Shown here one piece after another: positions 1 through 7,256 of a stretch of 64,000 bases of DNA. The DNA lies in assembly GCF_036173125.1 (NCBI RefSeq), contig NZ_CP108054.1:4092001-4156000 (forward strand), in the 5' to 3' direction. Position numbers and translations under genes: made by a program. Source of the DNA: Streptomyces sp. NBC_00286 (lineage in GTDB: Bacteria; Actinomycetota; Actinomycetes; Streptomycetales; Streptomycetaceae). The notes under the pieces are model-generated. The model did no database searches. It was given only the letters and a program-made list of their open reading frames with translations, and was not told the DNA's origin. How positions within the stretch are numbered: position 1 is the stretch's first letter; each line of letters starts with the position of its first letter.

Positions 1-1217
1 TCCCGAGTTGCCTGCACTGCGTTGTGGCGCTCCACAGCGACCTTGAGCAGGGTCTCGCGGAGTGCCTCCCGAGTGCGGCCACGGGTTTTCACGGCGTGGC
101 AGTTCGGGCACAGGGCGACCATCTGGCTGGGGTGATCGCGACCGCCGAGGGCGAGATCCATGACATGGTCGACTTCGAGTATCGGCAGGCCCTTGTCGGT
201 CACGTCAGCGGGCTGGCCCGCGCAGTGTGGATTTTCGCAACGGCCCTTGCTGCGACCAAGCGCCGCCCAGCGTGCAGCGCTCGAGCGTATGGGATTGCGG
301 GCGGTGCGTGAGACCCGCTTGCCGTGGTTCTTGCCCTCTCCGTGCTCGGCGATACGACACAGGCGCTCGTACTCAGCAGCCGTGATGAGCCAAGGTTCCG
401 GCTGATTCTCGGCTTCCTTGGCTTCGCTGGGTGTCGCGTCGCTTGCCACGTCATCGTCGTACAGACCGACGTCGGTCAGCAGCGGGCCGTAGTCCAGATC
501 GTCGAAGAACCTGCACAAGAGCTCACCGATCACGGCGAGACGGGTTTCTCCGGAGCGTCGAAGAAGGTCGTACACCGACTCTGCCAAGCCGCCGAGCGGC
601 TGGTTGTCGCGAAACCAATTGCGCAGTTCCGTGTCGCCATGGGCTGCGGGCACGGCGCCTTGATGATCGGGCAGCACCCAGAGGCCGGCACGGCACAGAG
701 CGGCGACGGGATAGTCAGGCCGCGGGCGCTCTCCCCTCATGCCGTGCCTTTGAAGAAGAGTCGTGAGCGCTTCCTCGGTCTCCCTCCACGACAGGAGCCG
801 CGGCTCGCCGCGGCGGGCGCGTCCGATGGCCCACAGCAGCACAATCGGCTGGAACAAGGCAGGGCGTCCGGAGGAACGATTCACCTTGAGGCGGACAACG
901 CGCTCGATGAGGTCGTCACGGATGTCGACGGTCTCCACGAGTTCGTCCACCACGGTGAAACCCAGCCTCCTGAGAAGACGCACCGCGTGCCCGGCGCCGC
1001 CGGAGAAGTCCTTCGCTGCCAATGGCTCCTGGCCAGGAACGAACCCGTGTGCCGCGCCCACGATCGCCTTGGAGTCATAGTGCCGGTCCCCGTGCAACAG
1101 CATGTAGCGGCGGGCGTGCCCAAAACCGTATTGCTGGAGGAAGGCATCGCGGCCAAGCCGGTCGTACTGCTCGACAGCCTTGTTGACCTCGATACGAGTT
1201 ATGTCCGTCAGCGCCAT
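1..1217 (-). CDS. Type IV restriction endonuclease, SBD-HNH (ScoMcrA-like), 3' end off window
   Basis: The minus strand is open from ATG at 1217 to the left edge, about 405 codons without a stop. Residues 1-95 resemble the N-terminal domain of ScoMcrA-type nucleases. Residues 105-255 carry the pattern of the phosphorothioate sulfur-binding domain, including NRSSGRPALFQP and LLWAIGRARRGEPRL. Residues 325-380 form an HNH nuclease: CENPHC, EVDHV, then ALCPNCH, so four zinc Cys (327, 332, 370, 373) and catalytic H351. Family knowledge: such enzymes cut DNA bearing phosphorothioate or methylated bases. It lies antisense to the phage late operon that starts 92 bases away, so it is probably defence cargo of the prophage. 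The domain order is clear; the exact modification recognised is inferred. Confidence 0.85.
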   Translation of the reverse strand, partial: MALTDITRIEVNKAVEQYDRLGRDAFLQQYGFGHARRYMLLHGDRHYDSKAIVGAAHGFVPGQEPLAAKDFSGGAGHAVRLLRRLGFTVVDELVETVDIRDDLIERVVRLKVNRSSGRPALFQPIVLLWAIGRARRGEPRLLSWRETEEALTTLLQRHGMRGERPRPDYPVAALCRAGLWVLPDHQGAVPAAHGDTELRNWFRDNQPLGGLAESVYDLLRRSGETRLAVIGELLCRFFDDLDYGPLLTDVGLYDDDVASDATPSEAKEAENQPEPWLITAAEYERLCRIAEHGEGKNHGKRVSRTARNPIRSSAARWAALGRSKGRCENPHCAGQPADVTDKGLPILEVDHVMDLALGGRDHPSQMVALCPNCHAVKTRGRTREALRETLLKVAVERHNAVQATR

Positions 1218-1308
1218 GACAAGAACCCTACGCAACCGGACTGACATCCCTCCCGCGGCTGATGTGGGTACCGTTCGTCGCGCCGGCATCCGGGATTAGG
1301 CTCCGCCG

Positions 1309-1671
1309 GTGAAAACGCAGAATCGCTTCCAGCTCACATTTGATGGGCGCTCCTACGCCGTCGCAGTCGATGGTCAGGACGTGAGCGAACATGTGGCCGC
1401 GGTGGATGTTCACGCCGTGCCTCATGATCTGCCCCGAGTCGTACTGCACTTGCGTCCGACCGGTTCGTGGCCGGCTGAACTCGATCTCCTTGCGCGGGTG
1501 GAGGTTGGGGTGGCTCCCGAGCCTGGCCCCGCGGCCGTTGCCTTCCTGGAGGCGCTGGACCCGTTGGAGGTGGAGCGCGCGGCTCTCGCGCGTATGGATC
1601 TGGAGAACGTGCCGGGTGGGGGCACGGCGGCGGTGCTGCGGCAGTTGGCGGAGTGGGCCCGTGGCGCTTGA
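1309..1671 (+). CDS. Phage late-operon protein, unknown (connector region)
   Basis: A 120-residue acidic protein starting at GTG 1309. No catalytic motif, signal peptide or membrane segment is visible. It overlaps the next gene by 11 bases and opens a run of same-strand head-tail genes, so a structural or connector role is likely from position only. Terminase, portal and capsid genes expected before it are not in the window. I do not recognise the family. Confidence 0.7.
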   Translation: MKTQNRFQLTFDGRSYAVAVDGQDVSEHVAAVDVHAVPHDLPRVVLHLRPTGSWPAELDLLARVEVGVAPEPGPAAVAFLEALDPLEVERAALARMDLENVPGGGTAAVLRQLAEWARGA

Positions 1672-2080
1672 TCTGTCGGGGGTGCGGCGGGTCGTGGAGA
1701 GGCTGCTCGATGACCGGCTGGAGCTGTGGCGGGACGTGGACGGGGCCTCTGGAGATGTCCTTGACGAGGGGACGGGAGAACTGAAGCCCGGCGGCTCGGT
1801 ACCCGTTCTTCTGTGGGCGGGCGTGGGTGCGATCGTGCGTCCCGGATCACTCGGGGTCATGCCGGCCCTGGACTCACTCGCGGCAGCAGGGCCCGCATCC
1901 ACTGGCTATCAGGCTCTGCTGCCCCTGGCCGCGCCGTCGGCAGCGGTCGACGACGTGTTGGTCGTTTCTCGCACGGCGCGCGATCCGCAACTCACCGGGC
2001 GCCGATTCCGAGTCGCCGATGTTGGTCTCGGGACGTACACCGTGGTGCGCGTGATGCGCCTTGAGCTGCTGGCAGATTGA
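1661..2080 (+). CDS. DUF6093-like phage head-tail connector protein
   Basis: A 139-residue protein from GTG 1661, the only start that gives a compact reading overlapping the upstream stop. It begins ALDLSGVRRVVERLLDDR and contains RPGSLGVM and TGRRFRVADVG, a pattern seen in DUF6093 proteins of streptomycete prophages, found between capsid and tail tube genes. It is probably a head-closure or stopper component. It is followed not by the expected gp10-like gene but by an inserted two-gene defence-like module. Confidence 0.65.
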   Translation: MALDLSGVRRVVERLLDDRLELWRDVDGASGDVLDEGTGELKPGGSVPVLLWAGVGAIVRPGSLGVMPALDSLAAAGPASTGYQALLPLAAPSAAVDDVLVVSRTARDPQLTGRRFRVADVGLGTYTVVRVMRLELLAD

Positions 2081-2164
2081 CGTGGCGTCAGCAGCGCCAT
2101 CTGGGACCGAACCGGGACATGGAAGAAGTGAACTTAATCTTGGGAGTTGCGCAAAGATGTCCTC

Positions 2165-2551
2165 GTGACGGGGTGGCAGAAGGTCCTTTGGTGGGCGTTG
2201 TCGGCAGTCGGCGCTGTGGCGGCGGTCGTCCTGATGGTGTGGGTTTTGACTGCGGACTTGGAGCGGTCGAGCCAGGTCGCGGGGATTGCCGGTTCTGTGG
2301 CTGGGATTGCCGCGTTGGGGGTGGGGCTGTGGCAGGTCACCATGTCGGCGGGAAACGCATCCTCTGAAGAGCCGGTGACGGCTGAGGCCGGTTCGAACGC
2401 GGCCCGCGGGAGCATTCACAACGCCCAGGCGCAGGACACGGCGCCGGGTACGGGCACTTCATCGGCAGGCGGTTCGGGGATCCGGGCAAGTGGCGGGTCT
2501 AACGCGGCGGGTGGGGACATCAACGGGTCGACGGCTCAGCACGGTCAGTGA
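2165..2551 (+). CDS. Small two-TM membrane protein coupled to the NLR gene
   Basis: A 128-residue protein with two hydrophobic segments (about residues 7-28 and 38-58) and a Gly/Ser/Ala/Asn-rich hydrophilic tail. The tail carries two copies of a motif, GSNAARGSIHNAQAQ (about 76-90) and GSNAAGGDINGSTAQ (about 111-125). A related string, SGSIAAGRNVVNSVAV, occurs near the N-terminus of the downstream NB-ARC/TPR protein. The stop overlaps the NLR start (GTGATG), indicating translational coupling. The start is uncertain: GTG 2165 is chosen over TTG 2147, which abuts a GGGAG. Inference: this is the membrane-acting partner or effector of an NLR-like system, recruited through the shared motif. Confidence 0.7.
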   Translation: MTGWQKVLWWALSAVGAVAAVVLMVWVLTADLERSSQVAGIAGSVAGIAALGVGLWQVTMSAGNASSEEPVTAEAGSNAARGSIHNAQAQDTAPGTGTSSAGGSGIRASGGSNAAGGDINGSTAQHGQ

Positions 2552-4800
2552 TGGGAAGACGCAAGAGGCGCCCTGACGAAGACATCACGGCCGAACCGGA
2601 AGAGGCGCCCAGGGTTTCGGCCTCTTCGGGCTCCATTGCCGCGGGGCGCAATGTGGTGAACTCCGTGGCGGTGCATGCGGAACAGGCGCTGCCCCCGGAG
2701 GCGTACGGTCCCATTCCGGACGATGCCGCGGATGACGGGGTGTCGAACATCCCCATCACCGAGCTCTTCGTCGGCCGGGACACAGCGCTCGATCAACTGG
2801 ACGCCGCCCTCACCACCCCGGGAGGCGTGGTGTTGCGGGCGGTGAGCGGCCTGGGCGGGGTGGGCAAGTCCGCGCTCGCCGCCCGCTGGGCCGGCCACCG
2901 CGCCACAGCTCGGCTGCGGTGGTGGATCACCGCCGACAGTGCAACCGCCGTCGACACGGGTCTTGCCGAACTCTCCTGCGCGCTGCAGCCAGGACTGGCC
3001 GGGTTGCCGGCCGAGCTGAAGAGGGAGCGGGCGGTGGCGTGGCTCGCCCAGCACGGCGACTGGCTGCTGGTGCTGGACAACGTCGACCATCCCGACCACA
3101 TCGGCCCGCTGCTGGACCGGGTCCGTGATCGTGGTCGCATCCTGGTCACCACGCGCCGGGCGACGGGCTGGCACGGGCGCACGACCCCCCTACGTCTGGA
3201 CGTGTTCGACCCGGCGGAGTCGGTCGAGTTGTTTACCCGCATCCTCACCCACGACGGGTCCCGGGAGACCGACGGCGCCCGCGAGTTGTGCGACGAGCTC
3301 GGGCACCTGGCACTTGCCGTCGAGCAGGCCGCCGCGTTCTGCCACGAGAGCGGCACCACCCCCCGCGCCTACCTGGACATGCTGCGTCAATGGCCAGCCG
3401 AGACCTACGCTCTTGGTCCCGCCAACGCGGACTCCGAACGGACGGTCGCACGGATCTGGCGCATCACTCTTGACCGCCTCGCCGACATGCCTCTCACGGG
3501 GGAAGTGCTGCGGATTCTGGCCTGGTACGCCCCTAATCACATCCCTCGCACCCTGCTCGACGGCCTCGCCCCACCGCCTGCCCTCGCTGCCGCGATCGGT
3601 CGGCTGGCCGCGTACAGCATGATCACCGAGAGCCCCGGCGGCACTCTTTCGGTCCATCGCCTCGTTCAGGCTCTCGCTCGTACACCCCAGGACGACGACC
3701 CTCACCGCCAGGACAGTGACATCACGCACGCTCGCCAGGAGGCCACCAGCCGCCTGGCGAAGGCGTTTCCCACCGATGTCGAGTCCCCCGAGCACTGGCC
3801 CCAATGTCAAGCGGTGTTACCTCACGCCGATGCCCTGGCCCGGCACAGCAATCCCGAACACGACACCCTCAACCTGTCGTACTTGCTGGACCGTGTCGCC
3901 CGCTTCCGACAGGACCAGGGCGCAATAGAGGCCGCCATCACGTACTTCCTCCGGGCCCACGCCATCGACCAGCGTGCGTTGGGCGAGGACCACCCCGACA
4001 CGCTGACCTCGCGGAACAACCTGGCGGGCGCGTATGAGTCGGCGGGTGATCTCACACGAGCCATCCCCCTGTACGAGCAGACCCTGACCGACAGCATCCG
4101 GGTGCTCGGCGAGGACCACCCCGACACGCTGACCTCGCGGAACAACCTGGCGGGCGCGTATGAGTCGGCGGGTGATCTCACACGAGCCATCCCCCTGTAC
4201 GAGCAGACCCTGACCGACAGCATCCGGGTGCTCGGCGAGGACCACCCCAACACGCTGAGATCCCGGAACAACCTGGCGTACGCGTACCGGTCGGCGGGTG
4301 ATCTGGAACGAGCCATCCCCCTGTACGAGCAGACCCTGACCGACAGCATTCGGGTGCTCGGCAAGGACCACCCCAACACGCTGAGATCCCAGAACAACCT
4401 GGCGTACGCGTACCGGTCGGCGGGTGATCTGGAACGAGCCATCCCCCTGTACGAGCAGACCCTGACCGACAGCATCCAGGTCCTCGGCGAGGACCACCCC
4501 AACACGCTGACCTCGCGGAACAACCTGGCGGGCGCGTATGAGTCGGCGGGTGATCTCACACGAGCCATCCCCCTGTTGGAGCAGACCCTGACCGACAGCA
4601 TTCGGGTGCTCGGCGAGGACCACCCCAACACGCTGAGATCCCAGAACAACCTGGCGTACGCGTACCGGTCGGCGGGTGATCTGGAACGAGCCATCCCCCT
4701 GTACGAGCAGACCCTGACCGACAGCATTCGGGTGCTCGGCAAGGACCACCCTCTGACGAGAACGGTGTGGACCAATCTGGAAGCCGCGGGCGGCGCGTGA
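2548..4800 (+). CDS. NB-ARC/TPR STAND (NLR-like) protein
   Basis: A 750-residue protein from GTG 2548 (ATG at 2551 also possible), overlapping the upstream stop. Residues 24-42 hold the low-complexity motif shared with the upstream membrane protein. The NB-ARC NTPase domain spans about 70-370: Walker A GLGGVGKS (101-108), Walker B LLVLDNVD (173-180), sensor GRILVTTRR (196-204), and a degenerate GLPL-type GHLALAVEQA. The C-terminal third is six near-identical 42-residue TPR units plus a half unit. STAND proteins of this plan act as ligand-triggered switches in antiviral defence. It sits inside a phage head-tail operon, between a DUF6093-like and a gp10-like gene, so it is probably superinfection-exclusion cargo. 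No enzymatic effector domain is present in the protein itself. Confidence 0.85.
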   Translation: MMGRRKRRPDEDITAEPEEAPRVSASSGSIAAGRNVVNSVAVHAEQALPPEAYGPIPDDAADDGVSNIPITELFVGRDTALDQLDAALTTPGGVVLRAVSGLGGVGKSALAARWAGHRATARLRWWITADSATAVDTGLAELSCALQPGLAGLPAELKRERAVAWLAQHGDWLLVLDNVDHPDHIGPLLDRVRDRGRILVTTRRATGWHGRTTPLRLDVFDPAESVELFTRILTHDGSRETDGARELCDELGHLALAVEQAAAFCHESGTTPRAYLDMLRQWPAETYALGPANADSERTVARIWRITLDRLADMPLTGEVLRILAWYAPNHIPRTLLDGLAPPPALAAAIGRLAAYSMITESPGGTLSVHRLVQALARTPQDDDPHRQDSDITHARQEATSRLAKAFPTDVESPEHWPQCQAVLPHADALARHSNPEHDTLNLSYLLDRVARFRQDQGAIEAAITYFLRAHAIDQRALGEDHPDTLTSRNNLAGAYESAGDLTRAIPLYEQTLTDSIRVLGEDHPDTLTSRNNLAGAYESAGDLTRAIPLYEQTLTDSIRVLGEDHPNTLRSRNNLAYAYRSAGDLERAIPLYEQTLTDSIRVLGKDHPNTLRSQNNLAYAYRSAGDLERAIPLYEQTLTDSIQVLGEDHPNTLTSRNNLAGAYESAGDLTRAIPLLEQTLTDSIRVLGEDHPNTLRSQNNLAYAYRSAGDLERAIPLYEQTLTDSIRVLGKDHPLTRTVWTNLEAAGGA
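3979..4797 (+). repeat. 126-bp tandem repeats encoding TPR units
   Basis: Six direct 126-bp units begin at 3979, 4105, 4231, 4357, 4483 and 4609, with a partial seventh at 4735. Two unit types alternate irregularly, encoding AGAYESAGDLTRA or AYAYRSAGDLERA in the helical core. Near identity at DNA level points to recent expansion by unequal exchange or conversion. Confidence 0.95.
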
Positions 4801-4825
4801 GGGCGACTGACCCATAGGCTCCGCC

Positions 4826-5257
4826 ATGCTCAGCCTGAACCCACACCCCAACTCCCACCCGGATGCCGCCCCCTTCCGCGACCCGATCGCGTTGGCCAGC
4901 ACTCTGGCCGGGCTCGGCCCGGCTGTGCGGGCGCGTACAAGGGCGACTACCCGGCATCACGCCATGCTCCTGCGAGTTCGGATCCAGAAAAACGCCTCCG
5001 GGCGGCCGGGGCCGAACGTCATCACGGGACAGTATCGGGCGTCGTGGGATGTGAAGGTGACCGTGGCCGGAGGGCGGGTGAACGCCGTGGTGTTCACGGA
5101 TGCTCCGCAGTCGCGGCGGCTGGAGTACGGATTCGTCGGCGTCGACCGCTTGGGGCGTCAGTATCGGCAGCCGCCCTACCCACATATCGAGCCGGCGTTC
5201 CGGCAGACCGAGCCCGGGTTCCTGGAGGCCCTGCGTACGGGAGTGCTGGCGCGATGA
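4826..5257 (+). CDS. HK97 gp10-like phage connector/neck protein
   Basis: A 143-residue protein from ATG 4826. The C-terminal half has the gp10 pattern: a basic stretch, then RRLEYGFVGVD and YPHIEPAF, as in family proteins that join head completion proteins to the tail terminator. It ends with ATGA overlap into the next gene. The ribosome-binding site is weak; the upstream NLR insertion probably displaced the original leader. Confidence 0.75.
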   Translation: MLSLNPHPNSHPDAAPFRDPIALASTLAGLGPAVRARTRATTRHHAMLLRVRIQKNASGRPGPNVITGQYRASWDVKVTVAGGRVNAVVFTDAPQSRRLEYGFVGVDRLGRQYRQPPYPHIEPAFRQTEPGFLEALRTGVLAR

Positions 5258-5694
5258 GCCCGCCGAGGCTGCCGTTGACTCGGGCGCTCCTTGGCGTGCT
5301 CGCTGTCGGTACCGGGCGGCCGTGTGGGCTCGCGGTGCTGCCGCGGGCCGCGGACGGGAAACCCGCGGCGTTTCCGTATGTCATCCTCGACAGCCTCCCC
5401 GGTGAGTTCTCCGGGCCGTCCTTCGCCGACTGGCATGCCGAGGCTGCCTGGACGTACCAGGCGACGAGCGTCGGAGAGCGGGCGGATCAGGTGCAGTGGC
5501 TCGGTGACCGCGTTCGTGCGGTGCTCTTCGAGCGCACCGGCGGCGGGTGGCGTACCGAGATCACGGTTCCCGGACTGCGCGTCATCGACCGGGAGTTGAC
5601 GTACGACGCAGACGGGGAGCCGGTTGACGGTTCGCAGGGCAGTATCGTTACCTACGTGCAGCGGTTCACGATCACCGTGACGCCCGCCGCTTGA
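5254..5694 (+). CDS. Tail terminator / tail completion protein
   Basis: A 146-residue protein whose ATG 5254 overlaps the preceding stop. It has the size and position of HK97 gp11/DUF3168-like tail terminators, with FPYVILDSLPG near residue 45 and an alternating beta pattern ending in VQRFTITVTPA. Family members cap the tail tube and join it to the head. Assignment rests mainly on position between gp10-like and tail tube genes. Confidence 0.65.
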   Translation: MSPPRLPLTRALLGVLAVGTGRPCGLAVLPRAADGKPAAFPYVILDSLPGEFSGPSFADWHAEAAWTYQATSVGERADQVQWLGDRVRAVLFERTGGGWRTEITVPGLRVIDRELTYDADGEPVDGSQGSIVTYVQRFTITVTPAA

Positions 5695-5773
5695 ACCACC
5701 TCTTCTCACCGCGGAGCCACGCGGACGCCCGGCCGACGAGCCCGGCGCAACCCCCTGTTTGTGGGAGTGGCCC

Positions 5774-6319
5774 GTGACTCAGCAGCGCTTCATGCGGCGC
5801 GGTATTACCAAGATCCTCTGGTTGAAGAGCATCACCTCGACCAACCTGATTCCGACTCGTACGGAGATCTCGGCGCCGAACGCCACCGATCTGACCGAGG
5901 CGATCAGTGACGTTGACGGCTGGTCGTTGACGAACGAGGCGATCGAGACGCCGGATATGGCGTCGACGTTCACGTCCTCCATCCCTGGCAACGACAAGGC
6001 CGACAACTCCTCGATCACCTTCTACGAGGACCAGTTCAGCGATGCCATGGAGACGCTGCTGCCCAAGGGCGCGGTCGGGTTCGTGGTGTTCCTGCGCAAG
6101 GGTGACATCCCCGGATCGAAGTCGATGGACAGCTTCCCCGTGCAGGTCGCCTCCCGCACTGCGCAGTACAACGCGGGCAACGAGGCTGCGAAGTTCCAGG
6201 GCATCTTCACGATCACCTCGCCGCCGGCCCTCGATGCGCCGGTTCCGCCCGCTGCGACTGGGACAGGCGCCGAAGCCAGCACCGTCGCCAGCGCTGCCAC
6301 CAGGAAGAAGGCCCTCTGA
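5774..6319 (+). CDS. Major tail (tube) protein
   Basis: A 181-residue protein starting at GTG 5774, preceded by GGGAG with about six bases of spacing; an in-frame TTG at 5759 lacks a site. It starts TQQRFMRRGITKILWL and continues with a beta-rich body typical of siphovirus tube subunits, then an Ala/Thr-rich C-terminus. Position directly before the G/GT chaperone frameshift pair and the tape measure supports the call. It overlaps the next start by one base. Confidence 0.8.
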   Translation: MTQQRFMRRGITKILWLKSITSTNLIPTRTEISAPNATDLTEAISDVDGWSLTNEAIETPDMASTFTSSIPGNDKADNSSITFYEDQFSDAMETLLPKGAVGFVVFLRKGDIPGSKSMDSFPVQVASRTAQYNAGNEAAKFQGIFTITSPPALDAPVPPAATGTGAEASTVASAATRKKAL

Positions 6320-6855
6320 TGGCGGCCGCGAAGAGCCAGGAGAGCGCGGCCTGGGAGCAGAAGATGGAGCGGCTGCGCCGTCGCTCCCTGCCAGAGCGCG
6401 TTCTGCAGATCTGCGACGACGCAGCGCGGCGGACAGAGTATGACGAGGCGAAGCGGGCCGCTGACCGTTCGCGGTTGCTGGCCGAGAGTGATACGGGCAA
6501 CGCCGTCTTCGCGGAGCGTGCGGTGGTGGCCGTCCAGCGGTACGAGGCGGCGGCCGAGGCACTGCGTGCGGCGTCGGTCTACCTCACCTTCCGGGCTCTG
6601 CCCCGGCCGGTCCTCGAGGAGCTCCTTCACGCGCATCCGCCGACCGATCAACAGGCCGCTGACGGCGCGGCGTTCAACCCCGACACCTTCCCGGCGGCCT
6701 TGATCGCCGCCTCCAGTACCGACGGCATGAGCGAGGCCGAGGCCCGCGAACTGCTGGACGCGTGGTCGGCACCCGACGCGAACGCCCTGTGGGAGGCGGC
6801 CTGGGAGGTGCAGCAAGAGGTACGTACTGACCGGGCCGACCTGGGAAAAGGCTGA
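6319..6855 (+). CDS. Tail assembly chaperone, short form (gpG-like)
   Basis: A 178-residue acidic helical protein that starts on the last base of the tube gene stop. It lies immediately before the tape measure gene, the conserved place for G-type tail chaperones, which coat the tape measure during assembly. Frame 0 terminates at TGA 6853-6855, just after a GGGAAAA slippery heptamer, so part of the ribosomes should produce the longer GT form described separately. Confidence 0.85.
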   Translation: MAAAKSQESAAWEQKMERLRRRSLPERVLQICDDAARRTEYDEAKRAADRSRLLAESDTGNAVFAERAVVAVQRYEAAAEALRAASVYLTFRALPRPVLEELLHAHPPTDQQAADGAAFNPDTFPAALIAASSTDGMSEAEARELLDAWSAPDANALWEAAWEVQQEVRTDRADLGKG

Positions 6856-7247
6856 CGGCCGACCCGCGGCTGCGGGCCGAGCTGGAGCTGTGCGCGCAGT
6901 ACGGCATTCCGCACTCGCAGTTCCTCGGCGGGGACGGCCGCTGGAGTGATCTGGACCGGGCCAAGGCCCTGGCATGGCAGCACTATGCGCGCACCCTGTG
7001 CCCGGACTGCCGTACCCGCGCCGAGGAGTGGGACCCGGCCAAGGGCGGCCACCGGCACGCGTACGTCACCGACACCGTGCGTTGCCCCGGCTGTGAGCTG
7101 ATTGCGCAGGAGCGTGACCAGGTGCCCGAAGGGCGGGCGAGGTACGGCATCAAGATCACGCTGTTGCCGCGGCAGGCATACGAGGCGCTGCACAGCGACC
7201 GCCCGACCGACGAGACCGCCCCAGCCGACCCGACGAGCGGGCGGTGA
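6319..7247 (+). CDS. Tail assembly chaperone, -1 frameshifted long form (gpGT-like)
   Basis: Slipping -1 on GGGAAAA (6843-6849) joins 177 codons of the short form to 132 codons ending at TGA 7245-7247, giving about 309 residues. The T segment has no start of its own at the junction. It reads on as LTADPRLRAELEL and QYGIPHSQFLGG and includes two CxxC pairs (LCPDC and RCPGC) suggesting a zinc ribbon. The gpG/gpGT arrangement is established for lambda-like and many actinophage tails. No database comparison was made of the T segment. Confidence 0.85.
6843..6849 (+). other. -1 programmed frameshift slippery site GGGAAAA
   Basis: A canonical X XXY YYZ heptamer (G GGA AAA in frame 0), one sense codon before the frame-0 stop. 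It is located at the G/T boundary of the tail chaperone genes, where such sites are expected. The ratio of products cannot be read from sequence. Confidence 0.9.
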
Positions 7248-7256
7248 GCCAGACGG

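Noticed and set aside
324..1244. Long + frame of 306 codons opposite the SBD-HNH gene
   Set aside because: Its translation has no motif, while the minus strand gives a complete SBD-HNH reading; it is a high-GC shadow.
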